A DNA stretch of 64,000 nt from Brachionus manjavacas (taxonomy: Eukaryota > Rotifera > Eurotatoria > Ploima > Brachionidae). How positions within the stretch are numbered: position 1 is the first letter of the stretch; each line of letters opens with the position of its first letter. The notes under the pieces are model-generated. The model was given only the letters and a program-made list of their open reading frames with translations. It ran no database searches and was not told the origin of the DNA. This document shows positions 51,886 through 63,937 of this stretch, one piece after another. Where the stretch lies: contig JAHQIY010000004.1 of assembly GCA_019054805.1 (NCBI GenBank), positions 4,278,001 through 4,342,000 of the forward strand. The letters run 5' to 3'. A program made the position numbers and the translations under genes.

Positions 51886-52449
51886 TTAGAATCTGAACTT
51901 TCCTTGATAACTGTAATCATCTGTGTCCTCTTCACCAAAATTTGTATCATACTTTTTCTTTTTCAAGTCCTTTAAGAATTTGTGCAAAAGTTGATAATTT
52001 GGATGTGCCTAAATAAATAGTAATTGAGAAATATTCATAAAATATTGAGAAATGATCCTCGAAAATCTCTTTTTCCAAATAATTTTTCCTCAATTTTTTA
52101 TTTTATCTTCGAAGAGCTCAAAAATTTTCGTTGGATCTGTACCTTTAATTTTAAATTCGTTACTCTGATTAATTCTTTAAAAAAAGCATCTGATGGAAAC
52201 AGTCTGTTCTTTTTTATTTGGTCTATAGACTTTGAAAAAATAAATAAATTTAATCTTAGTTTTTATCAAAAAAGACATTTTTCTTACCATTGATCGCATT
52301 CTGGAATTGAAATCATTAACTGGGCTAATGTCCGACTCATAGGAGCTTGACTGATGAGAGACACCCACTGAACACATTAATTGTATCATAAACGCCAACA
52401 ATAAGCAAAAAACTAATCGTGCCATTAGACTTTTTAGTCCTATATTCAT
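51886..52449 (-). CDS. Small secreted peptide precursor (94 aa), candidate neuropeptide or hormone
   Basis: Two exons, 52288-52449 and 51886-52008, both phase 0. ATG at 52449 is followed by a strong signal peptide (LVFCLLLAFMIQLMCSVGVS). The mature part has no further Cys: SSSYESDISPVNDFNSRMRS, then the second exon AHPNYQLLHKFLKDL, a KKKK cluster, and an acidic/aromatic tail EEDTDDYSYQGKFRF at the stop. A basic cluster usable by prohormone convertases followed by a short peptide ending in RF fits a neuropeptide precursor. There is no terminal Gly, so classical amidation is not predicted. DDY before a C-terminal RF vaguely recalls sulfakinins; FNSRMRSMA vaguely recalls the secretin/PACAP helix. 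Neither is strong enough to name it. Convergent with PRMT7. Confidence 0.7.
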
Positions 52450-52735
52450 CTCTTGGAATCAAAAAATTTAACTTTTCTCTAAAAAAAAATATTTAATGGA
52501 TTATCGAAAACAAAATATGGTTTTGACGACAAAAATATTTAAAAAAAGCTTTCAAATGAATAGATTGAGGGGATAAAATTTCCAATTCAAATGGGATTAG
52601 AAATTAATAGATAAATTGTTTTTAAAATAAAATTGTTATTGATAAGTAAAAATCATTTAAAAATAAATTTAGAAATTCATTCGATGAAAAAAGCCTTATA
52701 AAAAACAAACAAAATAAACTTAATTGAAATATAAA

Positions 52736-52825
52736 CTAAAATATCGAATTTCTAGTGGATTTATCTTGAAATCTGTCATCGATTTCGAAAGACAATCTAA
52801 GATCATCATAATCTAAAATTTCTTC
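52736..52825 (-). CDS. Orphan terminal-exon candidate
   Basis: Following a TATTAG acceptor, 29 codons and a stop read EEILDYDDLRLSFEIDDRFQ and DKSTRNSIF. Composition is coding-like against a very AT-rich background. No upstream exon could be joined with confidence in 52830-54500. Could be an alternative last exon of an unrecognised minus-strand gene, or chance. Confidence 0.25.
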   Translation of the reverse strand, partial: EEILDYDDLRLSFEIDDRFQDKSTRNSIF

Positions 52826-54509
52826 CTAATATAAAAATCAATTGTGTTAATTGCATGGAAGTCCATGATAAGGAATTTTACTATTCGTTATAGGTAAAAA
52901 AGCTTAACGTGTCAAATTATTAAATTACAAATACAAAATTTTGCCAAATTTGCATATTTATGGATGTTTTATTTAATCTGAAAATTGTTTCCAATTCCAG
53001 TAAAAAAAAAGACAGCTAAATAAATAGGAAAAATTTTCACAAATAATCGATTAGATTGTTTAGCTTAATTGACATGAAATATTGGAGTTAGGAAAATTTT
53101 AGTCTTTTTAATGATCAATCGTGATATTATTTTATTGAATTAAAATTTGTTAAGAACAAGTAAACTCATTATATTAAAGCTAATTCTTTTAGTTTTCAAT
53201 AAATAAATTCCTTAATTGATTTCAAATAATTGAATGCATGTTAAAACGAAAAACATATTAATAAGTTAAATTTCATTTAGATTCAGATTAATTTCACATT
53301 TAATAGAAATTAAAATAATTAAAATTATTATTTTTATAATGATTTAATTATCATTAAGGAAGTGATTTTTTTGGAAAAAAAAATTGAACACTAACATTAT
53401 CCATGTGGCGTTAATCTAATATTTTAAAAAGCTTAATTTTCTAAAATGAATTTAATTCATAAAAAAAATTGATTCAACGATGATTTTTTCACTAAATGTG
53501 AATTTTATTATATTGAAAATTAAATTTTCAAAGCATCGAATGTTGAAAAAATTAAATTTTTAAATTGACACAATGCTTTAAGGGTCATTTTTGTTAAAAC
53601 TTATTCGAAATTATAGATTAATTTGAAGCATCGGACAGTTTACAACGATTTTACTTAATAAAAATTACTTGAAAAATTTGATTAAATAATTAACTATTTT
53701 AATATGGAATACATTATTATTAAAACAATTGATATATTAAAGAATATGACATGATATAAGCAGCTGACCAGATATAATAATAATACTTGATATTGTTAAT
53801 AGAGTTAAAAAATTAAAAAAAAGGTAATTTCAAATTGAAAATTTTTTGTTAACTTAAGTCGTCTTCTGTTTATTGAATATTAATTTAAATCACTTGAATA
53901 ATTTCATGAGATTTAAAAATAACTAAAATAGAAAAAAAATATTTTTAATTGAATCTAAACCGAATAAGAGGATTTTGTTCAAAAAAAAAATGAGGAACTG
54001 AATTCACTTTTTTATTTAATTTCTTATCATTCACTCAGAAAAAAAACATTTTACCACGTTTTTCTTATTTCGCACAAGGATTCCCGACAAGTGTTGATAA
54101 AAATTGAAAAAATTAGCGTCATTCAATCTTTTTGGGTTTGTTAATTAAATTAATTTAAGAAAAACACGTATTTTTGTCTTTTTTAATGAGCAAAACTTAT
54201 TGATTCATCAGAACAAGAAAATCGAATAAAACATTTTAAAGAATTAGAATCTTTCAGTTTTCTTAAAGCTTCATTTAAATCTAATAACTCTTACAAGATG
54301 CCTTAATAATTGATTTGCAGCCTTTTTTAAATAAGGCTTGAATGCAATATTCTTAAATTATATTAGATTGAATTTAATAAAATATTTATGAAGACAAAAT
54401 TTTTTAAACAATACAATTCCAATCTTTTTAAATAAATTTAATTCAAATAAATATTTTTCAAAAAACCTAATCATACTGAAACATGCAGATAAATTCTGAT
54501 TCCTTCAAA
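52826..54509. other. Intergenic, AT-rich
   Basis: Shared upstream region between the peptide gene on the left and the GPAT-like gene on the right. No coding frame above noise. Confidence 0.45.
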
Positions 54510-57500
54510 ATGAATGATGACCATTTTTCGAAAAAAATTTTAAAACATGTTTATGAAAAAAAGGTAGAGTATTGACAATTATACCACTTTCCAGTCTTCA
54601 TTTTATCCAAGGTTGAAATACGCGAGCCGATTCCGTTTAAATCATCCCCATTTTGGATTCCTCATGAAATTTACTCTCAATCAGGGCTATTTAAAAAATG
54701 CTGCATCGACTGCTCCCCTAATAGTACTGTGAGTCAAATATCCTAAATTATTTTATATGGTAAAAAATTTTATTTTAAGGTTTATTACGAGGCCAAGAAT
54801 AAAAACTATATTTTCCTAAATTTATTCAAAACTCCTCGAATATACCAGGAACAACTCAAGTATGAAAAATTAAAATATTTTCAAATTAAGTATCACTAGA
54901 TTGATCAAACTCACTTAAACATGATATCAATATCTGTTCATTAGCAAAATTTGTGACAAATAATTATTAAAATTATTTACTAGCTTCTTTATTTTCTTTA
55001 TTTGTACCATTTCCCTGCTTTTAAAACTTAAAATTTAGATCCATTAGTGCTACAAGATAAATTAAAGTTTCCTTAAAGTGTCAAAAACATTAATAACAAA
55101 AATAACAATTTTTTTAAGGAATTCATTTAAGCGATTAAATAGCAAGTTATTTTATCTACTTGACTGTGAATTGCAATTAAAAATGAGAAGTCATGGTGAA
55201 AAAATTCAATCTAATAAAAAGTAATTGAAATCAATAAAAGTTTGAATTTTAGAATTATTTATTATTTTTGTTTTCAAAAAGTATAACCAAAATATTGAGG
55301 GAATATAATAATCCAAGTGCTCTTGAAAAAAAGAGCCTCAGAGATAAAAATATTGAAGCAATAAACCAAAAAATACTAAATATTCTTGGCCAAATTCAGT
55401 CAAATATTCAATCTAGACAAGCAATTAAGTAAGTAACAGCTTAGAAAAATGCTTCCTTACCTTAAGTTTTTTCTTTATTTTAGATCAACGCTTATAGTGT
55501 TGAATTATATACTAAGATTGGTTTATGACAAGATTATCTGCTATCAACTACACTTAAGTGCGCTTAGGACTGCTCATGATGTAAGTTCCATGGTATTTAT
55601 TTAGTTACTCGACTTTTTTGCTTTTAAGAAACAATTACCAATCGTTTATGTTTTGAAGTCCAATTCAATTTTGGATCGCTTGATTGTACAAATGACTTTA
55701 TTCGTGAACAATTTAAGAACTTCTAATGTATTTTGGTGCCTAAGTGAAAATGTCCTGAATGGTGGTCTATTTAAAAATAAACTGGTCAGGTAAATCTGTT
55801 TTTTATTAATAAGTTTCAAAAAAGAATTATGAAATAATAATAAAATAAAATTCAAGATTTCTTCAGGTGGTAAAATTTTGGTAAAAATAAGGAAAAAAAA
55901 ACAATAAAAATGTTCGATCTTTGAGTTAAAAAAAATATTGACATTGAAAGCTTGCGTCATTATTTAATTAAAATGATCTAACTACAAATAAATTTTAATG
56001 ATAAAAATATTTAATTCAAATATTCATCATATTTGGTAAATATGTTGACAATTTTATTCACAAAAAAATGATTTTATTTTAAATAATTTTGATAATGAAA
56101 ATTAAAATCTACTTTGACTTTTCCACTCGGTTATTTTTATAAATATTAAATAAAACATATTTAATTTATTAAAAAGGTTATTTGAATGTTTATTTCAAAT
56201 TTATTTTAAACAGTCATGATTTAATTTAATGAAATTATTTTAATGGATTTTAATATGCTTAAAAACTTCTCTTTTTTAGCTTGTCTTTTGAAAATAATAT
56301 AAAATTGATTTTAAAAGTCTATTTAAATATTCTTTTTATTTTGACTATTTTGCTTAATTTTTAGAATTAAAAAATATGTCGGTTGAGTAAGAAAAACCTT
56401 AGTAAAATGGATTAAAAAATTCTTATTTGATCACTTGCAAAGAATTGCTTAATATACTCTTTTTTCATTCAGGTTTTTCAGACTTACATGCCTAAAATTA
56501 TACATTTAGAACTTTTATGAATCATGAACTTGTATTACAGACCTTACTTAATGCTTTCTTATTAATGATTACATAATTTTTACTTAGACTGAACACATAT
56601 CTCAATCCGTATCTATGCTGATTAATTTTGATTCAAAATCTCTAAAAATGTCGTGATGTAGTAAAAAAAATTGCAAAATCGTGTAATTTATATCGCCAAA
56701 ATTGATTTTTTTAAAGATAATATGAATTCACATCCCAGTCATTGAAGAAAACAAAAGTCCTTTCAGTTCTATTTTTCGAGTTTTTTGCTAATTATAAAGA
56801 TGAAAGATTCTGGGAAATTTCGATCATATTTAAAAGAAACGAAAAATTTTTAAAGAAATAAATTGTATCAAATAGAAATTTTTCTAAATTAAAATGGACA
56901 AAAAAATAAAGTTTTCTATTCTTTTGTATTCTAAACTCTATAGATTGTAAATTTATTTTACTTAACTATACGGTCAGGGTTTCTTTTTAAAAATAAAAAT
57001 ATTTTTCTTATTTTTAAATTATTTAAAAAAAGCAGCCTTAAACGATTACTAAATTCCTTTCAAACAATTTTATAGTACGTTCCCTCTAAATTAATCAAAA
57101 TAATTGAGTAACCTAATGAATAATTTTTATTGTTTTCTCATTTAATATTATTTTGATCCATAATTAAATTGTGTAGAAAACCTTTTAATTTTTTCATAAA
57201 TAAAATTTTAATAAAGACCGATATAAATCCGGATTTAAGTGAGGGTAACAAAAATCTAATATTTAGTCTAGACTTATTATTTAAAATATCAAACTATTTT
57301 TCAGTTTAAAAATATTAAAAAATTGCGCAAATCAAACGTATATTTGATAATAAATCTTCTCAGCATATTCTGCAAAAAAAAGTGAATTATTTGTTGAAAA
57401 ATTCTTTCGCTTAATTATTTAACCAAATAATTTTATGTTCAATTATCCATAGTAAATAAGACTTTAAATTAAAACTTAATTCTCAAGTTTATGCTTTTTT

Positions 57501-60500
57501 GCCTTTTGAATAGAAAAATAATAATTTATATTAAAAAATTAAATTTTTTTAAAAAAGAAATTTACTTGGTTTGTCAAATTTCCGAATGATAAATGAAACA
57601 GAATTATTGAAAAGGGGGCAAAATAAAAATCAGTCTGGATTTGATGAAATAGAAAAATATGATGATTCACTGATCTACCGAAAAACAATAATGGGAGTAA
57701 TATTAGCTAATATTAAAACCGAATTTTTTTATTCATCAAAACTTAAGTATTTAATGGAAGAGCTGAAGAATGAAAGCGATTTAATTATTCAGAATAACAG
57801 TGCAAACTTACAAGACATAGTTGAATTAACAGAAAGAGGTAAATTTTACTATTTATCAACCCTAACACTACTTAAATTAATAAAAGGCAATTATTAAATA
57901 ATAATATTTATTTGAGACGTAGATTATTTATTTAATCAGTGAAATAAAATTAACCATTTACACTTAATATACTAAAAGGAAATAATTTTAATCTAAAATA
58001 TTTAACTTATTGATCTAAAAAAAAAAGTACGAATAATTTAATCACGAATTTAAAATATTTTGAGAACCTTTAAAATTAAATATATTGTATTTAATATACT
58101 GCTCAATAAAGAAATCTTAAAGTTGATATCTAGATATAAATCTTAATTATAAAAACATAAATGAATTTATGTTATTTTCAAAAAAATTTTGAAATTCAAA
58201 CTTTAGATTACAATAAGAATTTAGACATATTTTTAAAATTTTTGATGCAAATATTAAATTTATATTATTGAATGATTTTTCAATTTTTTTAATTGATTTT
58301 AGCAATATGAAAAAAATATTTAAGATTTTAAAATAAGAAAAGATTGATTGAAATAAATTATTACGCTAAGTTGCTTTCTGCAAATTAATTTAGTTTTTTT
58401 ATGCTGAGGCGTTTCTTAAAATTTTAATTCATTAATTTAATAGAATGAATTAAGAATTCAATAAGTTTTGAAAAAAATAAACTTTAACCCTCAACAATCG
58501 TTTCTAGACTGATCGTGGTTTTAACAGATGAAAGTGTCTATAAATAACAACTTTTTAAACTATAAAATTAATTTTGTTTTGTCCAAAATCTAAATAATTG
58601 AAATTATTAATAAATTTATAAAATTTGATTTAAATTTTTTCATTTAGAATTGATTCATGATGTTCTAATTGTACCGGTATCTGTTAGCTATGAAAAATTG
58701 CTGAATCGTTTATTTGACCTTAAAAGCTATCGCCAAGTTTGCTTCAAATGGCTGAAAATAATCTTTGATGGATTTTTTTTAAACAAAACTTATGGACAAG
58801 TCAGAGTAAACTTTGGGCAGCCATTTTCTCTTAATGTAATTTAAATTTGAGTCATTATTGTTTTTAATTTTTTTTTGTCAAGGAATTCATAATCAATCAC
58901 AAAGAAAAAAGATTTCTAAAAAAAATTTCGATTGATCAGAAGCTTTTTAAACATTTAAATTTTGGTAATAATAATGCTTTTCTCAAATGGGAAATTATTT
59001 AATCCTTTTCCTAAAATTTGACATTTAATTAAAACACGAAAGGTGTTTATTAGCTGTCAAAGTCGTAAAAATATTTGATGATATTTTCTGTTTTATCATA
59101 GATATCCTTCAAACGGAATCAATAATGTGTACCAACATTATATCGTTTATATTTACCACCTTCCATCCTACAGTAATTGAAATTAATAGATTGAGAAAAT
59201 TAAATTTTTTAACTATTTAATCTACAGGGATGCGATTTGACTCAATTGTGTCACAAAGTTTTGGAAGTAAAAAATCTCCTCGCTTTTTCTTACCAGATTG
59301 GCTTCAATTTTAGAAAAATTGAAGACGTCATTCAATACACTGTTGAGTTGTTAAGCGATTTGATTGTCTCCGAAAGTTTTTCAAACTGTCATAATATGAA
59401 GTAAATATTCCATAAAATGATCTAGATTTTGATGAATTTAACCAATTTTTAAAAAGAGCCTTTATTAGGCCTAGAAACAGTCAATCAATCAAAGAGTTGT
59501 TTTATCATGGAAAAATTTTAATAGAAATATTCTTTCTAAAGAGCATAATTGGTACTTAAATTTTTATTAATTTTAAATAAATAAATAATACTCCTGTAGC
59601 CAAGTCCATAAATCAGTTGGTAAAATATGACCTGCACTATGTTATTTTCGAACGTAGAAGCTCTTATCTTGAAATAAATGAGAATGATTTGATTAAAAAA
59701 TGCTTCGATTTAATCAGTATTTTTCAACATGAGTTTAACATGTTTAAAAAAGTAAATAAATAGCATTCTGAATTTTTTATTAAATTAAATTTACGAAAGC
59801 CATGTGAAACTGTATTCTCGAGGCTTAATAGAAACATCAATGATTTGATCAATATGGATTTATTAATCGATCAAAAAGCCAAGCAATATGATGGAAAGAA
59901 CGTGAGGCTAAATAAAATATTCAAGAACCAGTATGATGACGATGATTGGAATTCTGAAGAAGATGAAGAGTTCTATTCGAAAAAGTTTGAACAATACAAC
60001 TCTACTCAGAATAACTTAAATCCTGATGAAGAGGAAATTGCTGATTGGAAACAGTTTAGAAAACCAAAAATATATAAAGTAAAAAAATTAATCAAATAAA
60101 AAATTATGTGACAATATTTAAGTCAACACTTTTTTAACCAAATAGTTGACGATTCAAATTTTTAGATTTTTTTTAAAAAAGGTTAATCGAAGCCAAATTT
60201 CAAAACTAATGTTTTTTGCAAAAATAATCGATCCATTTGTAGAAGCATATTTAAGTTTTTTGGAAACTATCAAATTATTAAAGCATGATAAAATTTATCA
60301 AGGTATTTTGGTTATATATTTTTTAATTTTAATTTTAATCTAATGTTCATAAGAGGATGAAATCTTGAACTTAATTAAAACTGAAAATCTAAGCAGAGCA
60401 CAAAATGGAAAACTCAAATCGAGTAAGATGAATCTTATTTACTTTCTAATAAGGATAAAAGAAGGATATTTCATTAAATATTTTCAGCATTACTAAATAA

Positions 60501-60720
60501 TATAATGAAATTAATTTAAGTGATATCAATGGATTCTTTACTTACAAAAAGTGCATTTAATTTTTGTGTAAATGTGTCAATATTTGATAAAATTCAAGAG
60601 ACAGAGAAGGAGACCGAAAAGTTGAGCACTGACATTGATCTAAATGGGCCATATTTTTCGTTAAATGAGCACTCAGATATAAAAATTACCAACTATTGGG
60701 TTATTTTAAAATCAATTTAA
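54510..60720 (+). CDS. GPAT1/GPAT2-type glycerol-3-phosphate acyltransferase homologue, predicted catalytically inactive (796 aa, 17 exons)
   Basis: Relative of GPAM/GPAT2. Exons 54510-54563, 54612-54728, 54780-54859, 55282-55428, 55484-55580, 55629-55789, 57558-57838, 58648-58835, 58883-58964, 59102-59172, 59228-59400, 59469-59551, 59600-59751, 59800-60078, 60146-60302, 60354-60422, 60521-60720; phases close throughout. Family landmarks: KKCCIDCSP (46-54), IVPVSVSYE (320-328), YGQVRVNFGQPFSL, DLTQLCHKVLEV, the acidic DDDDWNSEEDEEF and IDPFVEAYLSFL near the end. Length equals GPAT2 (about 795). In acyltransferase motif I the family HxxxxD appears as LPIVYVLKSNSILD, with Ser176 at the His position and only Asp181 kept; motif III (EGTRSRSGK) cannot be found. 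Homology is clear; loss of activity is inferred. Insect Minotaur and mammalian GPAT2 act in piRNA biogenesis, a possible role here. Intron 55790-57557 is long and featureless. Confidence 0.88.
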
Positions 60721-60832
60721 TTCATTAATCACAATAACTTGATTAATATTTTTTTCCAAAATTGTTAATTTTTTTTTATTATATTTATACTTAATGTTTC
60801 CATCATACTATTACTAATAGACTTTAAAATTT

Positions 60833-60838
60833 AATAAA
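60833..60838 (+). terminator. Polyadenylation signal candidate of the GPAT-like gene
   Basis: AATAAA 113 nt past the stop, in TTTAATAAAGAATT. Best-placed hexamer downstream. Confidence 0.35.
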
Positions 60839-61321
60839 GAATTACGTAATTAAAGCGTAAAAAAATCATAATCTTTAATTTATTTTATCTTGAAAAACAC
60901 CCTATTAATTATAAAAAATAAACAAAATTTTAGGCTTTTACGATTTTTGAAAATTTTTTGTCTAAAATTAATCACAAATGAATCATTCACTTTCTACACC
61001 TTTATGACAAATGCAAACACGCATACAATTATAGAGCAAATCAATTTTTTAATTAATTAAATCAATCAGACCAAATAGAATACAATGAAGTCATTTATTT
61101 CATTCTAAAATTATGTTTTAAAAAAATCAACAGTATTTTTCTTTTTTTTTTCAAATTTATTATGATTAAAAAAAAATAACCGAATTTATAAACAGTGAAA
61201 AATGAAATTTTACATGATTCGCATGTTCTGAAATCAACAATATTTTGAAGACGCGCTCATTTCAAAATTAAATCGATTTTAATTAAATATGTATTAGCCC
61301 AAATTCAACATCTTGAATTTT
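60839..61321. other. Intergenic, AT-rich
   Basis: Nothing recognised. Confidence 0.45.
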
Positions 61322-61330
61322 CACAGATAA

Positions 61331-61691
61331 GGTTTTGTGAAATTCAGTACAAATTGTTAAAAAGAACCAAAAAAATGTAAAAAATTGATTAACTTATTTC
61401 ATAAAGGTTTAAACTTAGTTCTGAAAACGCAACATAGTGCAACATTCAAAGTTGCATCAAATATCTAAGTCTGATTAATTTGCAGAGTTAAGTAGAAATT
61501 AAATTTTAGTATAATCAAGCGAAGTGCATTTTGCAGAGATTTTGCACACCTTTAGCAGATCTTTACAGTTGATGCAACTTTGAATGTTGCACCATGCTGC
61601 TTTCACAGAATTAATTTTAAACCTTTAGAAAAAAAGTTAATTAATTTTTTTACACTTTGTTCTGTTCTTTTGTACTGAACTTCACGAAACC
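61331..61691. mobile_element. Foldback MITE-like element (361 bp)
   Basis: Two imperfect inverted arms of about 145 bp. The left arm starts GGTTTTGTGAAATTCAGTAC and the right arm, read on the minus strand, starts GGTTTCGTGAAGTTCAGTAC. Both arms end with the same GTGCAACATTCAAAGTTGCA core (about 61439-61458 and 61575-61594). A spacer of about 100 bp lies between. Flanking 9-mers CACAGATAA (61322-61330) and AACAGATTA (61692-61700) match at 7 of 9 and may be an eroded target duplication. No coding capacity. Confidence 0.7.
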
Positions 61692-61940
61692 AACAGATTA
61701 TTATTTAATAATTTTAATCGATAATAACGATTAATATAAAAGATTATTTGAATCTTAAGAAATAAATAAAGATATTGGCTTAATTATGTGCCTTTCTAAA
61801 TGATAAAGCTTTATTTTAAAAAAGTAAGAATAAAAAAGAGGAAAAATATAAAACCGTCATATCAATGATTAAATTGTCTTATAAAAACAAAATTGATTGT
61901 CATTTAAAAATTAAACGAAGTCCTAGTTTAGGGATCCGGG

Positions 61941-62176
61941 TATGTTGAAGATTAGAGATCGATTATTTAAAATTAAAATTAATAATTAAACTTTTTATCA
62001 ATTAAAATATTTAATTTTATTATCCATATGACAATTTAATTATTGAGATGACTGTTAATATGTTGAAGATTAGAGATCGATTATTTAAAATTAAAATTAA
62101 TAATTAAACTTTTTATCAATTAAAATATTTAATTTTATTATCCATATGACAATTTAATTATTGAGATGACTGTTAA
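61941..62176. repeat. Perfect 118-bp tandem duplication
   Basis: The unit starting TATGTTGAAGATTAGAGATC and ending ATGACTGTTAA(T) is present twice head to tail (61941-62058 and 62059-62176) with no difference I could see. The identity indicates a recent duplication, or an assembly duplication. Confidence 0.85.
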
Positions 62177-63374
62177 TATGCATCCTAAAGAGAGATAAAA
62201 TTAAGAAAAAATTTTGTGATTTTTTTAACATAAAACCTTGCAAACTATCCCGTGCTTATTATATTTATAGATTATTTTTGATAAAAACCCTAGTGTGCTT
62301 TTAAAACGTTTTTTAAATGATCTCATGGGAATAAAAAAAATTTAAATTACACAACCATGAACTCAAAATATTCATGGCTTTTATTTCTGGGATAAAATAA
62401 AAATCAACTAAACAGGTATGGCCGCAAAACACCAGAGTGATGACGAATATGATAAGGAATAGAATAATTTTTCATTTTGATTTTTTTGATTTTTTTATCA
62501 TTATATTAAATTTTTAGGACTAAAAATCGAAAAAATTCTTTAGAAGCACAGTCAAATTCAATTTTCTTAATTTTATAGCCCCATTTTTATTTATAGATTT
62601 TCAAACCCCGGGCTTTTCAATGTTTTTTCCTTTTTAATTAGTAGTAGGAAAATTTCCATTATTTTAGTATCCCATCATTTTGTATTAATAAGCTCATGGG
62701 GTAGATTGGAAGGTATTACGGTTAGTTAATTTACTAACCTTAATACCTTTCGTTTAAGTTAATTTACTAAATTTACGAATTTATTGTAATTTTCCGTAAA
62801 AAAACGGTAAAATATTAAAAGTAAACACCAGGTAAAAACAAAACAATGACACTGTGATGTTACCAAGTAGCTAACATAGATGCCTTCTCGCACAAGTCAT
62901 CTTTGTGACTATAGCTATTTTATTAATATTAATATTATTATCATGATTATTTATAGACATCTAAGATGCATCATATCCTTTAATTAGTTTTTTAATAAAT
63001 GATTTTCAGAGTTTAAAAAGACATTGTCTTTGGTTGTCTTTTTCAACATTTGAGTTTAAAAAGACAACCTAAATGGAAAAAAATTGTTAGAGTGAATAAT
63101 TCACTAGTTGAGTTCCCAGTCGAAAACATTTTAAAGGCTATTTAAAGATTCTTTAAAGGTTTCCGGACGCTTTTTCTTAATAAGTTCTATTAAAATGGAT
63201 ATTTTGTATCAAAAATAATTCTATATGTTATAATTCTATTGATTTATTGATTTAGGAAAATAAAAAAATCATTTTAAATATATTTATTTATTATTTACTA
63301 ATTAATTAAGTTATTTAAAAAGTTTTTAAATAAAAAAGATAAAGTGGTCTTTTAAATTTTTCTAATGATAAATT
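62177..63374. other. Intergenic; hairpin at about 62708-62750
   Basis: AT-rich. AAGGTATTACGGTTAGT and ACTAACCTTAATACCTT form a near-perfect stem with a 6-nt loop. GGTAAAA/TTTACG phrases at 62766-62840 resemble the repeat at 46575-47390. 63100-63165 carries in reverse the repeat seen at 32400-32500. No gene. Confidence 0.5.
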
Positions 63375-63937
63375 TTACTTCTGTATAACAAGTTTATTGA
63401 TCCCTAAATATGCCGCCAATTTTAGGTGCTTCTCTAATGGCTCGTCTTCTTGATCTAATATGCCATAATAATTTAAAAAATCATCCACTTGTTGACCAGA
63501 CAAATTTTGAAAATCTCTAATTGATTTCATCCTGTGTGGAATGGGCTTTCTATTAATCTAAATTAAAAAAATTAGTAGACCAAAATAATGTTTTGAAACT
63601 AAAAATTACCTTGATGACATAAATTTGAGAATTTATATCTGTGAGCAAACTGTTTGAAAATCTTAATCCTGAGTTTGAACCGATTTCATTTATCGATTTT
63701 GTTAATTTTTTCATCTCTTGTTTCAGACTTGTAAACTTATCGTCTGAATTCTTTGAAATTTTTTAGCTCTTGATTAACCTCTGCAAATTTTAAATTTGAA
63801 TCAGTTATATGATCGGTCAATTTAATTTCCAAGTTATCCATTTGTTTGGAAATTTTTTGGCAAATTTCAACTGAATTGATTAACATTGAGCTTTTTAATG
63901 CCGAAACAAGCTCATTTATTTGTTCATTTTGGCTCAT
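63375..63937 (-). CDS. Uncharacterised coiled-coil protein, 3' part, with a one-base frame break
   Basis: Two exons, 63610-63937 and 63375-63557. Exon 1 encodes a charged coiled coil (SQNEQINELVSALKSS, KISKQMDNLEIKLTDH) and breaks at a stop near 63739; the next frame continues NSDDKFTSLKQEMKKLTKSI through to the splice donor. Dropping one A from the six-A run at about 63760 restores a single frame, makes exon 1 exactly 109 codons and lets it join exon 2 in phase 0 (NRKPIPHRMKSIRDFQNLSG, to a stop at 63375). The break is therefore an indel in a homopolymer: sequencing error or a recent mutation. A TCTTTAG acceptor directly precedes the first ATG, so more exons probably lie beyond the right edge. 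Function not recognised. Confidence 0.6.

Noticed and set aside
52024..52293. 89-codon plus-strand frame
   Set aside because: It is antisense to the intron and first exon of the secreted peptide gene.
55646..55960. 104-codon minus-strand frame
   Set aside because: Antisense to exon 6 of the GPAT-like gene, which has phase-consistent splice sites and family similarity.
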